Source: Pseudomonadota bacterium
GTDB taxonomy: Bacteria > Pseudomonadota > Gammaproteobacteria > Burkholderiales > Thiobacillaceae
Assembly (NCBI GenBank): GCA_021783275.1
Contig: JAJXUA010000003.1
Span: forward strand, 1 to 62,219
Direction: 5' to 3'
Length of the DNA: 62,219 nt
How positions within the stretch are numbered: the first letter of the stretch is position 1; every line of letters starts with the position of its first letter. The translations under genes and the position numbers were made by a program. Shown here in pieces: positions 6,082 through 19,460 of this stretch. The notes beneath the pieces are model-generated. The model saw only the letters and a list, made by a program, of their open reading frames with translations, searched no databases and was not told the DNA's origin.

Positions 6082-8645
6082 CGGCCTGGCCTGCGGCCAG
6101 CGACACCGAACCCGAGTGCATCGATCTGGCTGAAGACTTCGATGAACACCTGCTGCAACAGGTGTACACCGACATCTACCAACCAGCGTTTCCCATCCGC
6201 GACGAGCAGGAAGATCCGACCATCTGGACACCCCGGCTGCGCGATCCGCACGCCAATCCACATCTGTGTTTTCTGGTGCTGGGTCAACACTTGCGTGACC
6301 GCGAGCGCCGCAAACCCCAGGGCATGCTGCTCGCCGAATACTATGCCGCCAGCCAGTGTGTGCTGATCAGCTATGTGGCCGTGGATGAAACGCAGCGTGG
6401 CAAAGGCTTGGCACGAAAGCTGTTCGACGCCCTGCAACAGCGTTTGCATCTCTGGCAACAATCCGGCAGCCGCCCCGTCGTCGCCGTGCTGGCCGAAATC
6501 CACGACCCGGCGCTGACTCCGGCCACCCGTGATGTTCTCCCGCCACTGGCACGGCTGGAGGTCATGGCCCGGCTCGGTGGCAAGCGCATTCCTGTCGATT
6601 ACCTGCAACCGCCACTGAGCCAGACCCAGCTGGCCGCAGGCGGGCTCTGGCTGATTGCGTTTCCTGATCGGGTGATGCCTGCCCGCGCGCCCACCGTCGC
6701 ACAGATACGGCAATTCTTGCTGGAGTTTTACCGCGAACTCGGCAGCCCTGACCCGGAACAGGATCCGGTTTATACCGACACCTTCGCCAGCCTCAACACG
6801 CTCTCCGAGGGGACGATCGCCCTTGAACCGATGGTGGTGGTCGCTTCGACCCTGCGCCTGCACCAGGCTGCCGTGGCGCTGCAATACGCAGTGACGGGCT
6901 CGATTGAACCGGATGCCAAGTGCTGCCTGCCGCATGTGCCCTACTGCACGCACTATCACTCCTATGAAAAAGACCTGCTGTCACACGCGTTCCGCAATCC
7001 CCCGCCGGTACGCTCGTCCTGCGTGCCCAATATCCAGCGGCCTGATGGAGACCCCGCGTGCAGCGAGGATTATTTTCTGGAAGCCAAACTGCACCTGCCG
7101 ATGCGGCTGCGATTCATCACCGAGGGCGAAACGCTCGAACGCTATCGCCGGGGCGAACTCGTCCTGCCGGTGAAGCTGTCATTCAGCCGCAGCGATTTTC
7201 TGCAGTCGGATCGCACCATTTTCAATCTGGTCGTGCATATCGACACCCGCGCCAGCGGCGAGATATTCGGCGAGTACGAATTGCTGTGTCTGAGCAAGCA
7301 ATGGAGCGCTGCGGACGACAGCGAAGTGTGGCTGCACACCCAAGAGATCGAGGATGTCCGTTTCGAAATGATGGACAGCAACCCGCCTCGTTTCATGCGG
7401 CTGAACCAGCTCGCCAGCCACTACCTGAAGCTAAAACCCGAAGCCGCCCCTGTCGGAGGCTGCGTGCAGATCGTTTTCTGCGAAAAAGACGCTTGTCCGG
7501 ATATCTGCGCCCTGGATACAGAACAGGAGCCCATCCTGAGCCAGGAGCTGATCAACGCCCTGAACACGCTGCAACAGGAAAACACCGCACCGCCGGATCG
7601 CCTGCATCCTGCGCTGAATGCCGTCGGCTGTCTGCTGCAAAACATCCTTGATCTGGAAAATGTCGATCTCAACGAGCTGGAAGACATGCTCGATGGCGTC
7701 AACACCTCGCGCAGCGCAGTCACTGCCATTCACCGTAACACCCTGTTCGCGCTTACCGTCAACGACCGCCTGTTCGACGATCTGGCGTGCACCATCGGGA
7801 TGAGCCCCTACCTGCTGCTGCCGCAGGCTGCACTGCTGCACAACGAAGGCATCCTGCTCGATGCCAGTGCCCTGCTGCGCCAGATAGACGAAGTGACCGA
7901 AGCACTGGACGACACTGAGGAGTGTGATGTCATCCGCCGACGGCTGGTGGAGGGGGTACGACATGAAAAATTCGATGACCTGCCCGGCGGGCCGGATCAC
8001 CTGATCCGCTGGGTGGTGCGCTGGTTGTGGAAGCGTCACTACCGCAGCCGCAAGCTGAAACCTCGCCGCCGCTGGCGCGATGTCAACGTCTTCGCCGCCG
8101 AACTCGATCTTGCGATCAGGGAAGGCCTGGCCGCACATGCCCGCACCCGGCTGTCCACCCTGCTCGACCGCGACACCCTCGGCAATATTTTCCAGTACGT
8201 GTCGGAACGCTGGATTTTTGAGGAAGGCCAACGAGACCGTGGCCTCGACAGCCTGCTCGGGGTATTGCGCAAACGCATGCAGGACCTGGATACCATGCTG
8301 GAGTCGGCGGAAACCCGGCAATCCGACTGGCGCAACAGCAATTACACCGTGATCGGCCTGGTGTTCACGCTGTACACCGTGATTCCATTTGAGGGTACGC
8401 TCAAGCGTTTCGAGAAACTGAAAGCCGGCGACGACCTCAACTGGGCGGGCATCCTGCTGCTGGTCGGCGTCGGATTGGCACTCGTCACCAGCCTGCTGTG
8501 GCGGCGAATCATTGTGCTGATTTACCTGCCGGCGCTGGGTCATGTTGCCAGCAAGCTCGGCCCCCGTCCCCTGCTCGGGTTGAAACCCGATACTCCGCAC
8601 CCATCCGCTGCGCGAAAAACCCGCAAGCCCCTTAAAGCAGACTGA
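6078..8645 (+). CDS. large GNAT-domain protein with CorA-like two-helix membrane anchor
   Basis: 855 residues. An N-terminal GNAT acetyltransferase domain (about 15-240) has motif A VAVDETQRGKGLARKLFDAL near 101-119, with the R-x-x-G-x-A acetyl-CoA loop. A middle region has clustered cysteines and histidines (KCCLPHVPYCTHYHSYEK near 278-295, then SSCVPN and DPACSEDYF). The C-terminal part holds long helices (LGVLRKRMQDLDTMLESAETRQSDW) leading to two membrane helices at about 755-775 and 790-810 and a cytosolic tail. Helix bundle followed by two helices is the CorA-like architecture, but the GMN signature of CorA Mg channels is not present. I do not know a characterised protein with this order. 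Coupled to the zinc-knuckle gene upstream. Confidence 0.7.
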   Translation: MTAWPAASDTEPECIDLAEDFDEHLLQQVYTDIYQPAFPIRDEQEDPTIWTPRLRDPHANPHLCFLVLGQHLRDRERRKPQGMLLAEYYAASQCVLISYVAVDETQRGKGLARKLFDALQQRLHLWQQSGSRPVVAVLAEIHDPALTPATRDVLPPLARLEVMARLGGKRIPVDYLQPPLSQTQLAAGGLWLIAFPDRVMPARAPTVAQIRQFLLEFYRELGSPDPEQDPVYTDTFASLNTLSEGTIALEPMVVVASTLRLHQAAVALQYAVTGSIEPDAKCCLPHVPYCTHYHSYEKDLLSHAFRNPPPVRSSCVPNIQRPDGDPACSEDYFLEAKLHLPMRLRFITEGETLERYRRGELVLPVKLSFSRSDFLQSDRTIFNLVVHIDTRASGEIFGEYELLCLSKQWSAADDSEVWLHTQEIEDVRFEMMDSNPPRFMRLNQLASHYLKLKPEAAPVGGCVQIVFCEKDACPDICALDTEQEPILSQELINALNTLQQENTAPPDRLHPALNAVGCLLQNILDLENVDLNELEDMLDGVNTSRSAVTAIHRNTLFALTVNDRLFDDLACTIGMSPYLLLPQAALLHNEGILLDASALLRQIDEVTEALDDTEECDVIRRRLVEGVRHEKFDDLPGGPDHLIRWVVRWLWKRHYRSRKLKPRRRWRDVNVFAAELDLAIREGLAAHARTRLSTLLDRDTLGNIFQYVSERWIFEEGQRDRGLDSLLGVLRKRMQDLDTMLESAETRQSDWRNSNYTVIGLVFTLYTVIPFEGTLKRFEKLKAGDDLNWAGILLLVGVGLALVTSLLWRRIIVLIYLPALGHVASKLGPRPLLGLKPDTPHPSAARKTRKPLKAD

Positions 8646-8776
8646 ACCCCTGCGCCTGCCTGTCTGGGCCCGGGTCGATTTGATCCGGCGGCAGGTGTCA
8701 TCTCCCTGCCAGCACAGGAGTACAAGGCAAGAAAAATCCGGATCAGGCACGGCACGCTCGAATTACCGAATGCGGG

Positions 8777-10171
8777 TCAATGTCCCGCGTGACCCGTGGG
8801 CTTGCGCACCCGGACATTCGTATCGTCCGGTTTGCCAAGCGGCGAAGCCGACTCCGGCGCGCGTTCGGGAATCGGGGGGGGGCCTGCAGCTTCATGCGCG
8901 ATGCTGCCCGCTGGATGCGCGTACCAGCCGGGGTCGGAATAATCCCCCGGTTTCTGGTCGGCGCGTACTTTCAGGGTCGTGAACATGCCACCCATTTCGA
9001 TGGCACCGAATTGTCCCTGCCCGGCCATCATCGGCAGCGTGTTGTCGGGCAGCGGCATATTCATCTCGGCCATTTCCGCCATATCGGCCATGCCGCGTTC
9101 GCCCATCACCATGTAGTCGGGAATCAGCTTCGAGATTTTTTGCGCCAGCCCGGTGTGATCGACGCCGATCATGGTTGGCACGCCATGGCCCATCGCGTTC
9201 ATCGTGTGATGGCTTTTATGGCAGTGAAAACTCCAGTCGCCGGGTTCGTTGGCGATGAATTCGATCTGGCGCATCTGGCCGACGGCGACATCGGTCGTCA
9301 CCTCGGGCCAGCGTGCCGTCTTGGGCACCGGCCCACCGTCGGTGCCGGTGACTTCGAATTCGTGACCGTGCAGATGGATGGGGTGGTTGGTCATGGTCAG
9401 ATTGCCGATGCGGATGCGTACCCGGTCATTCAGCCGCACATTGAGGCTGTCGATACCGGGAAACGCGCGGCTGTTCCAGGTCCACAGATTGAAATCAAGC
9501 ATGGTGTTGACCGAAGGCGTGGCACTGCCCGGGTCGATGTCGTAAGCGTTCAGCAAAAAGCAGAAATCGCGGTCTACCGGGGCAATCAGCGGGTGCTGTG
9601 CGCGCGGATGGGTGACCCAGAAACCCATCATGCCCATGGCCATCTGCACCATTTCGTCAGCGTGCGGGTGATACATGAAGGTGCCGGGGCGACGCGCGGT
9701 GAATTCGTACACAAAGGTCTTGCCGGGCGGGATATGCGGCTGGGTCAGCCCGCCGATGCCGTCCATGCCGTTGGGCAGGCGCTGGCCGTGCCAGTGGACA
9801 GTGGTGTGCTCGGGCAGGCGATTGGTGACGAAAACCCGCACCCGGTCGCCTTCGACAACTTCGATGGTCGGCCCCGGCGACTGGCCGTTATAGCCCCACA
9901 AATGTGCCTTCATTCCGGGGGCGATTTCGCGCACCACGGGCTCGGCGACCAGATGAAATTCCTTGACGCCCGACTTCATCCGCCAGGGCAGGGTCCAGCC
10001 GTTCAGCGTCACTACCGGGTGATAGGGGCGTCCATTCGGCGGGTTCAGCGGGGGTCGGGTCGTCGCGCCGTCTTCGATGACGGGTTCGGGCAGGGCCGCC
10101 AGCGCTACGCTGCCGACACTGGCAGCGGCGAGGCCGCTTGCCATCTGGAAAAAATCACGTCTTGAGGTCAT
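8777..10171 (-). CDS. Tat-exported multicopper oxidase (copper oxidase)
   Basis: 464 residues. The N terminus SRRDFFQMASGLAAA is a twin-arginine signal. All four copper-binding blocks are visible: HWHG (about 126), HPHADEM (about 168), HPIHLHGHEF (about 261) and FHCHKSHHTM (about 315, type 1/type 3 ligands). A Met/Glu-rich stretch (GMADMAEMAEMNMP) and a C-terminal GHAGH could bind extra copper. Likely periplasmic cuprous or metal oxidase (CopA/CueO-like in role). Last gene of the minus-strand metal operon, 73 bp after the TolC-like gene. An inverted repeat at 8773-8796 (CGGGTCA/TGACCCG) spans the stop and may help end transcription. The 131-bp convergent gap to the upstream gene holds nothing else I can name. 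Confidence 0.92.
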   Translation of the reverse strand: MTSRRDFFQMASGLAAASVGSVALAALPEPVIEDGATTRPPLNPPNGRPYHPVVTLNGWTLPWRMKSGVKEFHLVAEPVVREIAPGMKAHLWGYNGQSPGPTIEVVEGDRVRVFVTNRLPEHTTVHWHGQRLPNGMDGIGGLTQPHIPPGKTFVYEFTARRPGTFMYHPHADEMVQMAMGMMGFWVTHPRAQHPLIAPVDRDFCFLLNAYDIDPGSATPSVNTMLDFNLWTWNSRAFPGIDSLNVRLNDRVRIRIGNLTMTNHPIHLHGHEFEVTGTDGGPVPKTARWPEVTTDVAVGQMRQIEFIANEPGDWSFHCHKSHHTMNAMGHGVPTMIGVDHTGLAQKISKLIPDYMVMGERGMADMAEMAEMNMPLPDNTLPMMAGQGQFGAIEMGGMFTTLKVRADQKPGDYSDPGWYAHPAGSIAHEAAGPPPIPERAPESASPLGKPDDTNVRVRKPTGHAGH

Positions 10172-10244
10172 GGGAGTCCTTGATTTTTAGGCGCGTGCGC
10201 CCTGTCAGGGTGAAAGCTGGAATAAAGAAATGTGCAAACTGTTT

Positions 10245-11675
10245 TCAGTGCCCGCCGCTCGTTTCATCTTGCGCTGCGCGCACCGGTTCCAGCGGTCGCG
10301 ACGCAGGTTTGCCGGCACGCGCCATCTGGAAGCTCGCGTCGGCAAGCCAGAAATCGCGCTGTGCGGCCAGCGCGGCATTGACCGCTGCGATTTGTGAACG
10401 CGCATCCGCCAGCAGTTCGAACACACTGGAGAGCATGCCGTTGTAGCGCAGCAGGGTTTCGTTCGAAATGCGTTTTTTGAGTGGCACGATCTCATCGGCA
10501 AAGTGCCGCGCCACAGCAAACTGCCCGGCGCGAGCGGCATAGGCTTCGCGTACTTCGGAGCGTGCGTCGATGGCGGCACCCCGCGCGGTTTCGAGCGCGC
10601 GCAGGTAGCGCGCCTCGGCGTTGGCAATCCGCGTCTGGCCAAAATCGAACAGCGGCAATTCGAAACTGATTTCATAGCCGCGCTGCTGCGGTTCGGTATT
10701 CGAGCCGTTGTTGATGACGCCCACATCGAGTGCGCCGGGCTCAAGCACGTTGATCAGGCGTGTGCGCCGCGCAAGGCCGAGGTTCGCCGCCAGCGTGTCA
10801 ACCTCGAAACGCAGCGTCTGCAAATCTATGCGGCTGTCGAGCGCCTGTTGCTCGGCGTCGGGCAAGGCGGGCAAGGTCGCAGGCAAATCCGGCAGGCGTT
10901 CGGGCAGTCTGACGCGGCTGCCGTCAGCCAGTCCCAGGCGCCGCACCAGGCGTTCACGCGCCTGGGTGCTGGCGAGTTCTGCCTGCGCGGCGGCAAGCGC
11001 CGTATCGGCGTAGAACGCCTGTTCGCGTGCCTGTTTGAGCGCGCTCCAGTTACCGACTGCGCGCATCCGCTGCGCGAGCGTCGCACTCGCTTCGGCCGCG
11101 TCGAGCGCCTGGCGCTGATACGACAGGGATTGCGCTGCTGCGACCGCATCGATCCAGGCGCGGCGGGTGGCGTCGGCAAGCGTCAGGATTTCCAGCGCAA
11201 CCGCGCGCCGCGTCTGTTCGAACTGGCGTGCACCTATCCGGGTAGTCAGCGGCAAGGCCAGCAGGCGTGCCAGATCGAGGTGCAGGCTGCGTTCCCATTC
11301 GATCTCGCCACCGCGCACCAGCCGACCGATCGTCAATCCCGGGTTGGGCAAGCGGCCGGCCGCCACGCGCTCGGCGTCGGCCAGCGCAAGCGACTGGAAT
11401 GCGGCTTGTACGCTGGGGTTGTTGAGCAGCGCGAGCTGCACGGCAGCGTCTGCATCAAGCGGCTGCGCCAGCAGGGTATCGACGCGCGCCTGAATGTCGG
11501 CGCGCTGTTCGTCGGTATGCGCCGGGATCAGCGTTTGCGTCAGAAAAGGTCTGGTCTCGGCACGCAATGCGTCGAGGCCACGCTCAGGCGCGAGGCTCGC
11601 ACACCCGGACAACACCGCGAGCGAAAGCAAGGCAGGCAGCGCCCGACGTGGCAGCCGCGATTCAATGATCGGCAT
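10245..11675 (-). CDS. TolC-family outer membrane efflux lipoprotein
   Basis: 476 residues from the ATG at 11673-11675, chosen because GGGAGG precedes it and it gives a lipoprotein signal with the lipobox LSGCAS. The rest is the helical TolC duplication (for example DADAAVQLALLNNPSVQAAFQSL and RYNGMLSSVFELLADARSQIAAVNAALAAQRDFWLADA). It overlaps the small His-rich gene upstream by 14 bp. Paired with a multicopper oxidase, this is a common copper-resistance arrangement; no RND pump is on this strand, so it may serve another pump or act on periplasmic metal directly. Confidence 0.88.
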   Translation of the reverse strand: MPIIESRLPRRALPALLSLAVLSGCASLAPERGLDALRAETRPFLTQTLIPAHTDEQRADIQARVDTLLAQPLDADAAVQLALLNNPSVQAAFQSLALADAERVAAGRLPNPGLTIGRLVRGGEIEWERSLHLDLARLLALPLTTRIGARQFEQTRRAVALEILTLADATRRAWIDAVAAAQSLSYQRQALDAAEASATLAQRMRAVGNWSALKQAREQAFYADTALAAAQAELASTQARERLVRRLGLADGSRVRLPERLPDLPATLPALPDAEQQALDSRIDLQTLRFEVDTLAANLGLARRTRLINVLEPGALDVGVINNGSNTEPQQRGYEISFELPLFDFGQTRIANAEARYLRALETARGAAIDARSEVREAYAARAGQFAVARHFADEIVPLKKRISNETLLRYNGMLSSVFELLADARSQIAAVNAALAAQRDFWLADASFQMARAGKPASRPLEPVRAAQDETSGGH

Positions 11676-11964
11676 GGTCGCCTCCCTGCGGGACTTGGGT
11701 TGCGCTTCCAGGGTGTGCATGACCATGGTGTGCGTGGCCAGCCGCCCCGGATTCGTCCATCAAGGCGCGCCAGCCTCCGACATGTCCAACGCGCTGATTC
11801 GCCGCGCGCCAGTCGATGGCTGCGGGCTGTGTGTCGCTCATGTAACCGGGAACGATGCTTGAAACGGTGTCCGGACAGGGTGCCGGGCAGGACTCGGCGT
11901 GGGCCGCCAAAGACGTGGCAAACGATGCGGCCAGCACCACGCGGAATAGATAGGGGTATCGCAT
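11662..11964 (-). CDS. small periplasmic His-rich metal-binding protein
   Basis: 100 residues from the ATG at 11962-11964, which begins MRYPYLFRVVLAASFATSLA, a signal peptide with probable cleavage after AHA. Longer frames to 12267 run into the DUF2946-like gene and are not supported. The mature part contains CPAPC and a C-terminal HAHHGHAHP and DHADH metal-binding tail. Probably a periplasmic copper or zinc buffer. Its end overlaps the TolC-like start by 14 bp. Confidence 0.75.
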   Translation of the reverse strand: MRYPYLFRVVLAASFATSLAAHAESCPAPCPDTVSSIVPGYMSDTQPAAIDWRAANQRVGHVGGWRALMDESGAAGHAHHGHAHPGSATQVPQGGDHADH

Positions 11965-12041
11965 GAAAACCTCGATGTCGGGCGATCCCGGGGGGATCGC
12001 GCACACGGAACAGCGGCTACAGACGCAACCGCACGTAAGGC

Positions 12042-12479
12042 TCAGTCGAGATTGAAGCGAGGGGGTCGGTCGAGTACCGAGGGCAGGAAATCGAAAGACA
12101 CCGCATCCGCTGTTCCGCCATACAAGGCTGCAAACGCGCTGAATGCTGGCATATTGCCCGTCAGCAATCCGGGGGCAAGCAGGCAGGCTGCGCAGTGTTG
12201 GCAGCCCGAGTCCCATGCGTGCTCGGCGTCCGGAGCGGGGTTGTCGGGCGTGGCCGCAGTGTGGCATGCCATCATCGCAGTCGCGTCCACGTCCGGGGCG
12301 GCGGCAGGCTGTGGGATATTCCCCGCTTGCGCATTACCCGCTTGCGCATTACCCGCTTGCCATGGGATGGCCGATGTCTGCGCCATTCCCGCGCACGCGA
12401 CATGCGAGATTGCCGCCCACGCCTGCCAGGGCAGGAGCAGCATCAATAACACGCAGAGGTAACGGCGCAGACGCAACAT
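12042..12479 (-). CDS. DUF2946-like exported protein with 15-bp internal repeat
   Basis: 145 residues with a signal peptide (LRLRRYLCVLLMLLLPWQAWA). After it come an Ala-rich segment, a tandem repeat QAGNAQAGNAQAGN, then MACHTAA, CQHCAACL and a hydrophobic C-terminal end. The CxxCxxC and His pattern after a LLPWQ-type leader matches the loosely conserved DUF2946 group found beside czc/cop genes. Role unknown, probably periplasmic metal handling. First gene of the minus operon, divergent from the CzcI-like gene. Confidence 0.7.
   Translation of the reverse strand: MLRLRRYLCVLLMLLLPWQAWAAISHVACAGMAQTSAIPWQAGNAQAGNAQAGNIPQPAAAPDVDATAMMACHTAATPDNPAPDAEHAWDSGCQHCAACLLAPGLLTGNMPAFSAFAALYGGTADAVSFDFLPSVLDRPPRFNLD
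12326..12360. repeat. 15-bp tandem repeat inside the DUF2946-like gene
   Basis: Two exact copies of CTTGCGCATTACCCG (12326-12340 and 12341-12355) plus the first five bases of a third. It keeps frame and codes for the QAGNA units on the minus strand. Confidence 0.85.
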
Positions 12480-12629
12480 GGAGAATGATTATCCGGCAAA
12501 ACTCTGATCTCAGGCAGCAGAGGGACTACAAAGTTCCAGCTGGCGGGCTGTTGAAATGGTGTTCCTGGCATGCTCTCCTGTTTTAACTGCGTGCGGAACT
12601 TGCGTTGCCGATATAGAATCCGACCCACC
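12480..12629. promoter_or_regulatory. divergent promoter region between the two metal operons
   Basis: 150 bp between divergent start codons. On the plus side a TATAGAAT at 12613-12620 lies 10 bp before the CzcI-like ATG and could be a -10 element, giving a very short leader. No strong dyad for a MerR or ArsR operator was found by eye. No regulator gene (CzcR/S, CopR/S) is in the island, so control must come from elsewhere. Confidence 0.4.
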
Positions 12630-13046
12630 ATGCGCCGCCGGGTATCCCTGTTCCTGCTGATTCTGCTGCCGTTCCAGTTTGTCTGGGCGGGGGTCGGTGC
12701 ATACATCGTGCATGACGCAGGTGCGGCGTCGTTTCATTACGGCGACCACGAGCATCCGGTCAACGCGCACCACACCGACCCGAACATGGCGACAGGCGCG
12801 GGACCAGACCTTCCCCATCCGGTGCCATCCGGAGGCGATCATGCCGCGCACGCATCGGATTGCACCTGCGGTGATTGTGACGACTGTAGCCATGACGTTC
12901 ACGCGCACTTTGTCGCTGTCGCGTGCGAGTCGTTCACCCCGTCTTCATTTGCTGTTACGCGCGGCATTGCGATGCCCTCGCGGACACGGCTGGACACCGC
13001 GCCACCCACACGCCCCGAACGCCCCAACTGGCGTATGCCCGCCTGA
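12630..13046 (+). CDS. CzcI-like exported His/Cys protein
   Basis: 138 residues from the ATG at 12630, which gives MRRRVSLFLLILLPFQFVWA, a signal peptide of the type seen in CzcI and related small proteins at the head of czc operons. The mature part has HYGDHEHPVNAHHTDP and a cysteine cluster DCTCGDCDDCSHDVHAH, likely metal ligands. Role in metal sensing or buffering is inferred from position. It starts the plus-strand czc set, 217 bp before czcC. Confidence 0.72.
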   Translation: MRRRVSLFLLILLPFQFVWAGVGAYIVHDAGAASFHYGDHEHPVNAHHTDPNMATGAGPDLPHPVPSGGDHAAHASDCTCGDCDDCSHDVHAHFVAVACESFTPSSFAVTRGIAMPSRTRLDTAPPTRPERPNWRMPA

Positions 13047-13111
13047 CCCGGCGGGACAGTTTCGCCCCCTCCTCTCCGAAAAATCCTGAGCCAGGCGTGA
13101 ATGCAGGCTGT

Positions 13112-13127
13112 GTGACGCGCGCGTCAC
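13112..13127. promoter_or_regulatory. 16-bp perfect palindrome upstream of czcC
   Basis: GTGACGCGCGCGTCAC reads the same on both strands. It lies 137 bp before the czcC start in a 217-bp gap. It may be an operator or a hairpin separating the CzcI-like gene from czcCBA. No known regulator is assigned. Confidence 0.5.
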
Positions 13128-13263
13128 CCCTGTTCATTGCACTGAGCAGGTCTCTGCGGCCTGCATGATTTTTCATGGATCGAGTGGGTGCACGCGTCAG
13201 ATCGCGTGCGCCAGCGGGCGTGCCGTGTTTCGCCGGATTCAATCTGTTGACCCGGAGAATTCG

Positions 13264-14709
13264 ATGCGATGTCACCTTTTGCCGCTGGGCCTGGCGGTAG
13301 CGTTTTTCAGCCCCTTTTCCGCCTTGCCCCTGCACGCGGCTCCCGTTGACGCCGCCGCTGCACGCGATTCCGTCACGCACACCGGCGTCACCGAGCCGCA
13401 GGGCGAGCTCACGCTGGCGTCTGCCCACGCGCTGGCGCTCGCCGCCAACCCGACGCTGGCCGCCGCTGCACGCGAGATCGATGCGCGCGAGGCGGCGATC
13501 CGGCAAGCGGGCGTGTGGCGCAATCCCGAGCTGTCAGTGCTGATGGAAGACACGCGCAACGCGACCCGCCAGACCACGCTGCAAATCGATCAGCCGCTCG
13601 AACTCGGTGGCAAACGCGCAGCGCGGATCGGCGCTGCGGAACAGGGCCGCGACGGAGCTACCGCCGAGCTCGACGCGCAGCGTCTGGACTTACGCGCGAC
13701 GGTGAAAGCCGCGTTTTATGAGGTGCTGGTCGCGCAGGAAAAACAGCGTCTGGCACTGGCCACGGTCGAGCTCGCGCAGCGCGCGACGCACGCCGCGTCC
13801 CGAAGAGTGACGGCCGGCAAGGTCTCGCCGGTCGAAGCCACCCGCGCGCGGATCGCCGAAGCCAGCGCAGGGATCGATCTGGCGCAGGCCGACAGCGAGC
13901 TCGCCCGCGCGCGCCTTGCGCTCGCGGCGACCTGGGGCAGTCACGCGCCGCGTTTCGCACGCGTCGAGGGCGATCTGCAGACGCTGCCGCCGCAGTCCGA
14001 AATGTCCGAGTTGCAGAGTCGTCTGCACGATTCGCCCGCCCTGCGGCGCGCGCGCATCGAAGTCGAACAGCGGCTCGCACTGACACGCATCGAAACCAGC
14101 CGCCGCCTCCCTGACGTGACGCTCAGCCTCGGCGCACGGCGCAACGAAGAGCTGGGGCTCAACCAGGCGATTTTGGGCGTCTCGGTGCCGCTACCCGTGT
14201 TCGACCGCAACCGGGGCAACGTGCTCGAAGCCGAACACCGCAGCGACAAGGCGCGCGACGAACTGCGCGCGACCGAGGTGAGGCTGGCGGGTAAACTGAT
14301 GTTTGCCCACGCGCAGATGAACGCCGCGCACGGTGCGCTCGAAGCGCTGCAACGCGACATCCTGCCCGGCGCGCAGAGCGCCTACGACGCCGCAACACAA
14401 GGTTTCGAGGCGGGCAAGTTCAGCTTTCTCGACGTGCTCGACGCGCAACGCACGCTGTTCGCCGCACGCGCCCAACACCTGCGTGCGCTGGCCGACGTGC
14501 ATCGCGCCGCGACCGACATCGAACGCCTGATCGACGACGCGACGCCCGAGCCCGTCGCAGTGAAAACGCCCGCCGCTGGGATAACACCCCACGCGCCGCA
14601 GGCTGCCGCACCCGGTCTGCCCGCAACGCCGCTGAGCGCAAGCCAGCAGTCAAGCCCGTCCGCTGAAACCCGCACCGATGTGGCCGCTCCCGGCGCCACC
14701 CACCCGTAG
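13264..14709 (+). CDS. czcC: CzcC-type outer membrane factor of RND metal efflux
   Basis: 481 residues from the ATG at 13264 with GGAGAA upstream; it gives a signal peptide ending near ALPLHAAP. The TolC fold is seen as two repeats starting ELTLASAHALALAANPTLAAAAREIDAREAAI and continuing with long helices to AARAQHLRALADVHRAATDIERLI. A Pro/Ala-rich tail follows (about 60 residues). It forms the outer membrane channel of the tripartite pump with the next two genes, 9 bp upstream of czcB. Symbol by operon position and family. Confidence 0.88.
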   Translation: MRCHLLPLGLAVAFFSPFSALPLHAAPVDAAAARDSVTHTGVTEPQGELTLASAHALALAANPTLAAAAREIDAREAAIRQAGVWRNPELSVLMEDTRNATRQTTLQIDQPLELGGKRAARIGAAEQGRDGATAELDAQRLDLRATVKAAFYEVLVAQEKQRLALATVELAQRATHAASRRVTAGKVSPVEATRARIAEASAGIDLAQADSELARARLALAATWGSHAPRFARVEGDLQTLPPQSEMSELQSRLHDSPALRRARIEVEQRLALTRIETSRRLPDVTLSLGARRNEELGLNQAILGVSVPLPVFDRNRGNVLEAEHRSDKARDELRATEVRLAGKLMFAHAQMNAAHGALEALQRDILPGAQSAYDAATQGFEAGKFSFLDVLDAQRTLFAARAQHLRALADVHRAATDIERLIDDATPEPVAVKTPAAGITPHAPQAAAPGLPATPLSASQQSSPSAETRTDVAAPGATHP

Positions 14710-14718
14710 GAACGCGCC

Positions 14719-19453
<4,735 letters not shown>

Positions 19454-19460
19454 CGCCAGC

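Noticed and set aside
8780-10165. 461-residue open frame opposite the multicopper oxidase
   Set aside because: The minus strand has all copper motifs and a Tat signal; the plus frame has none.
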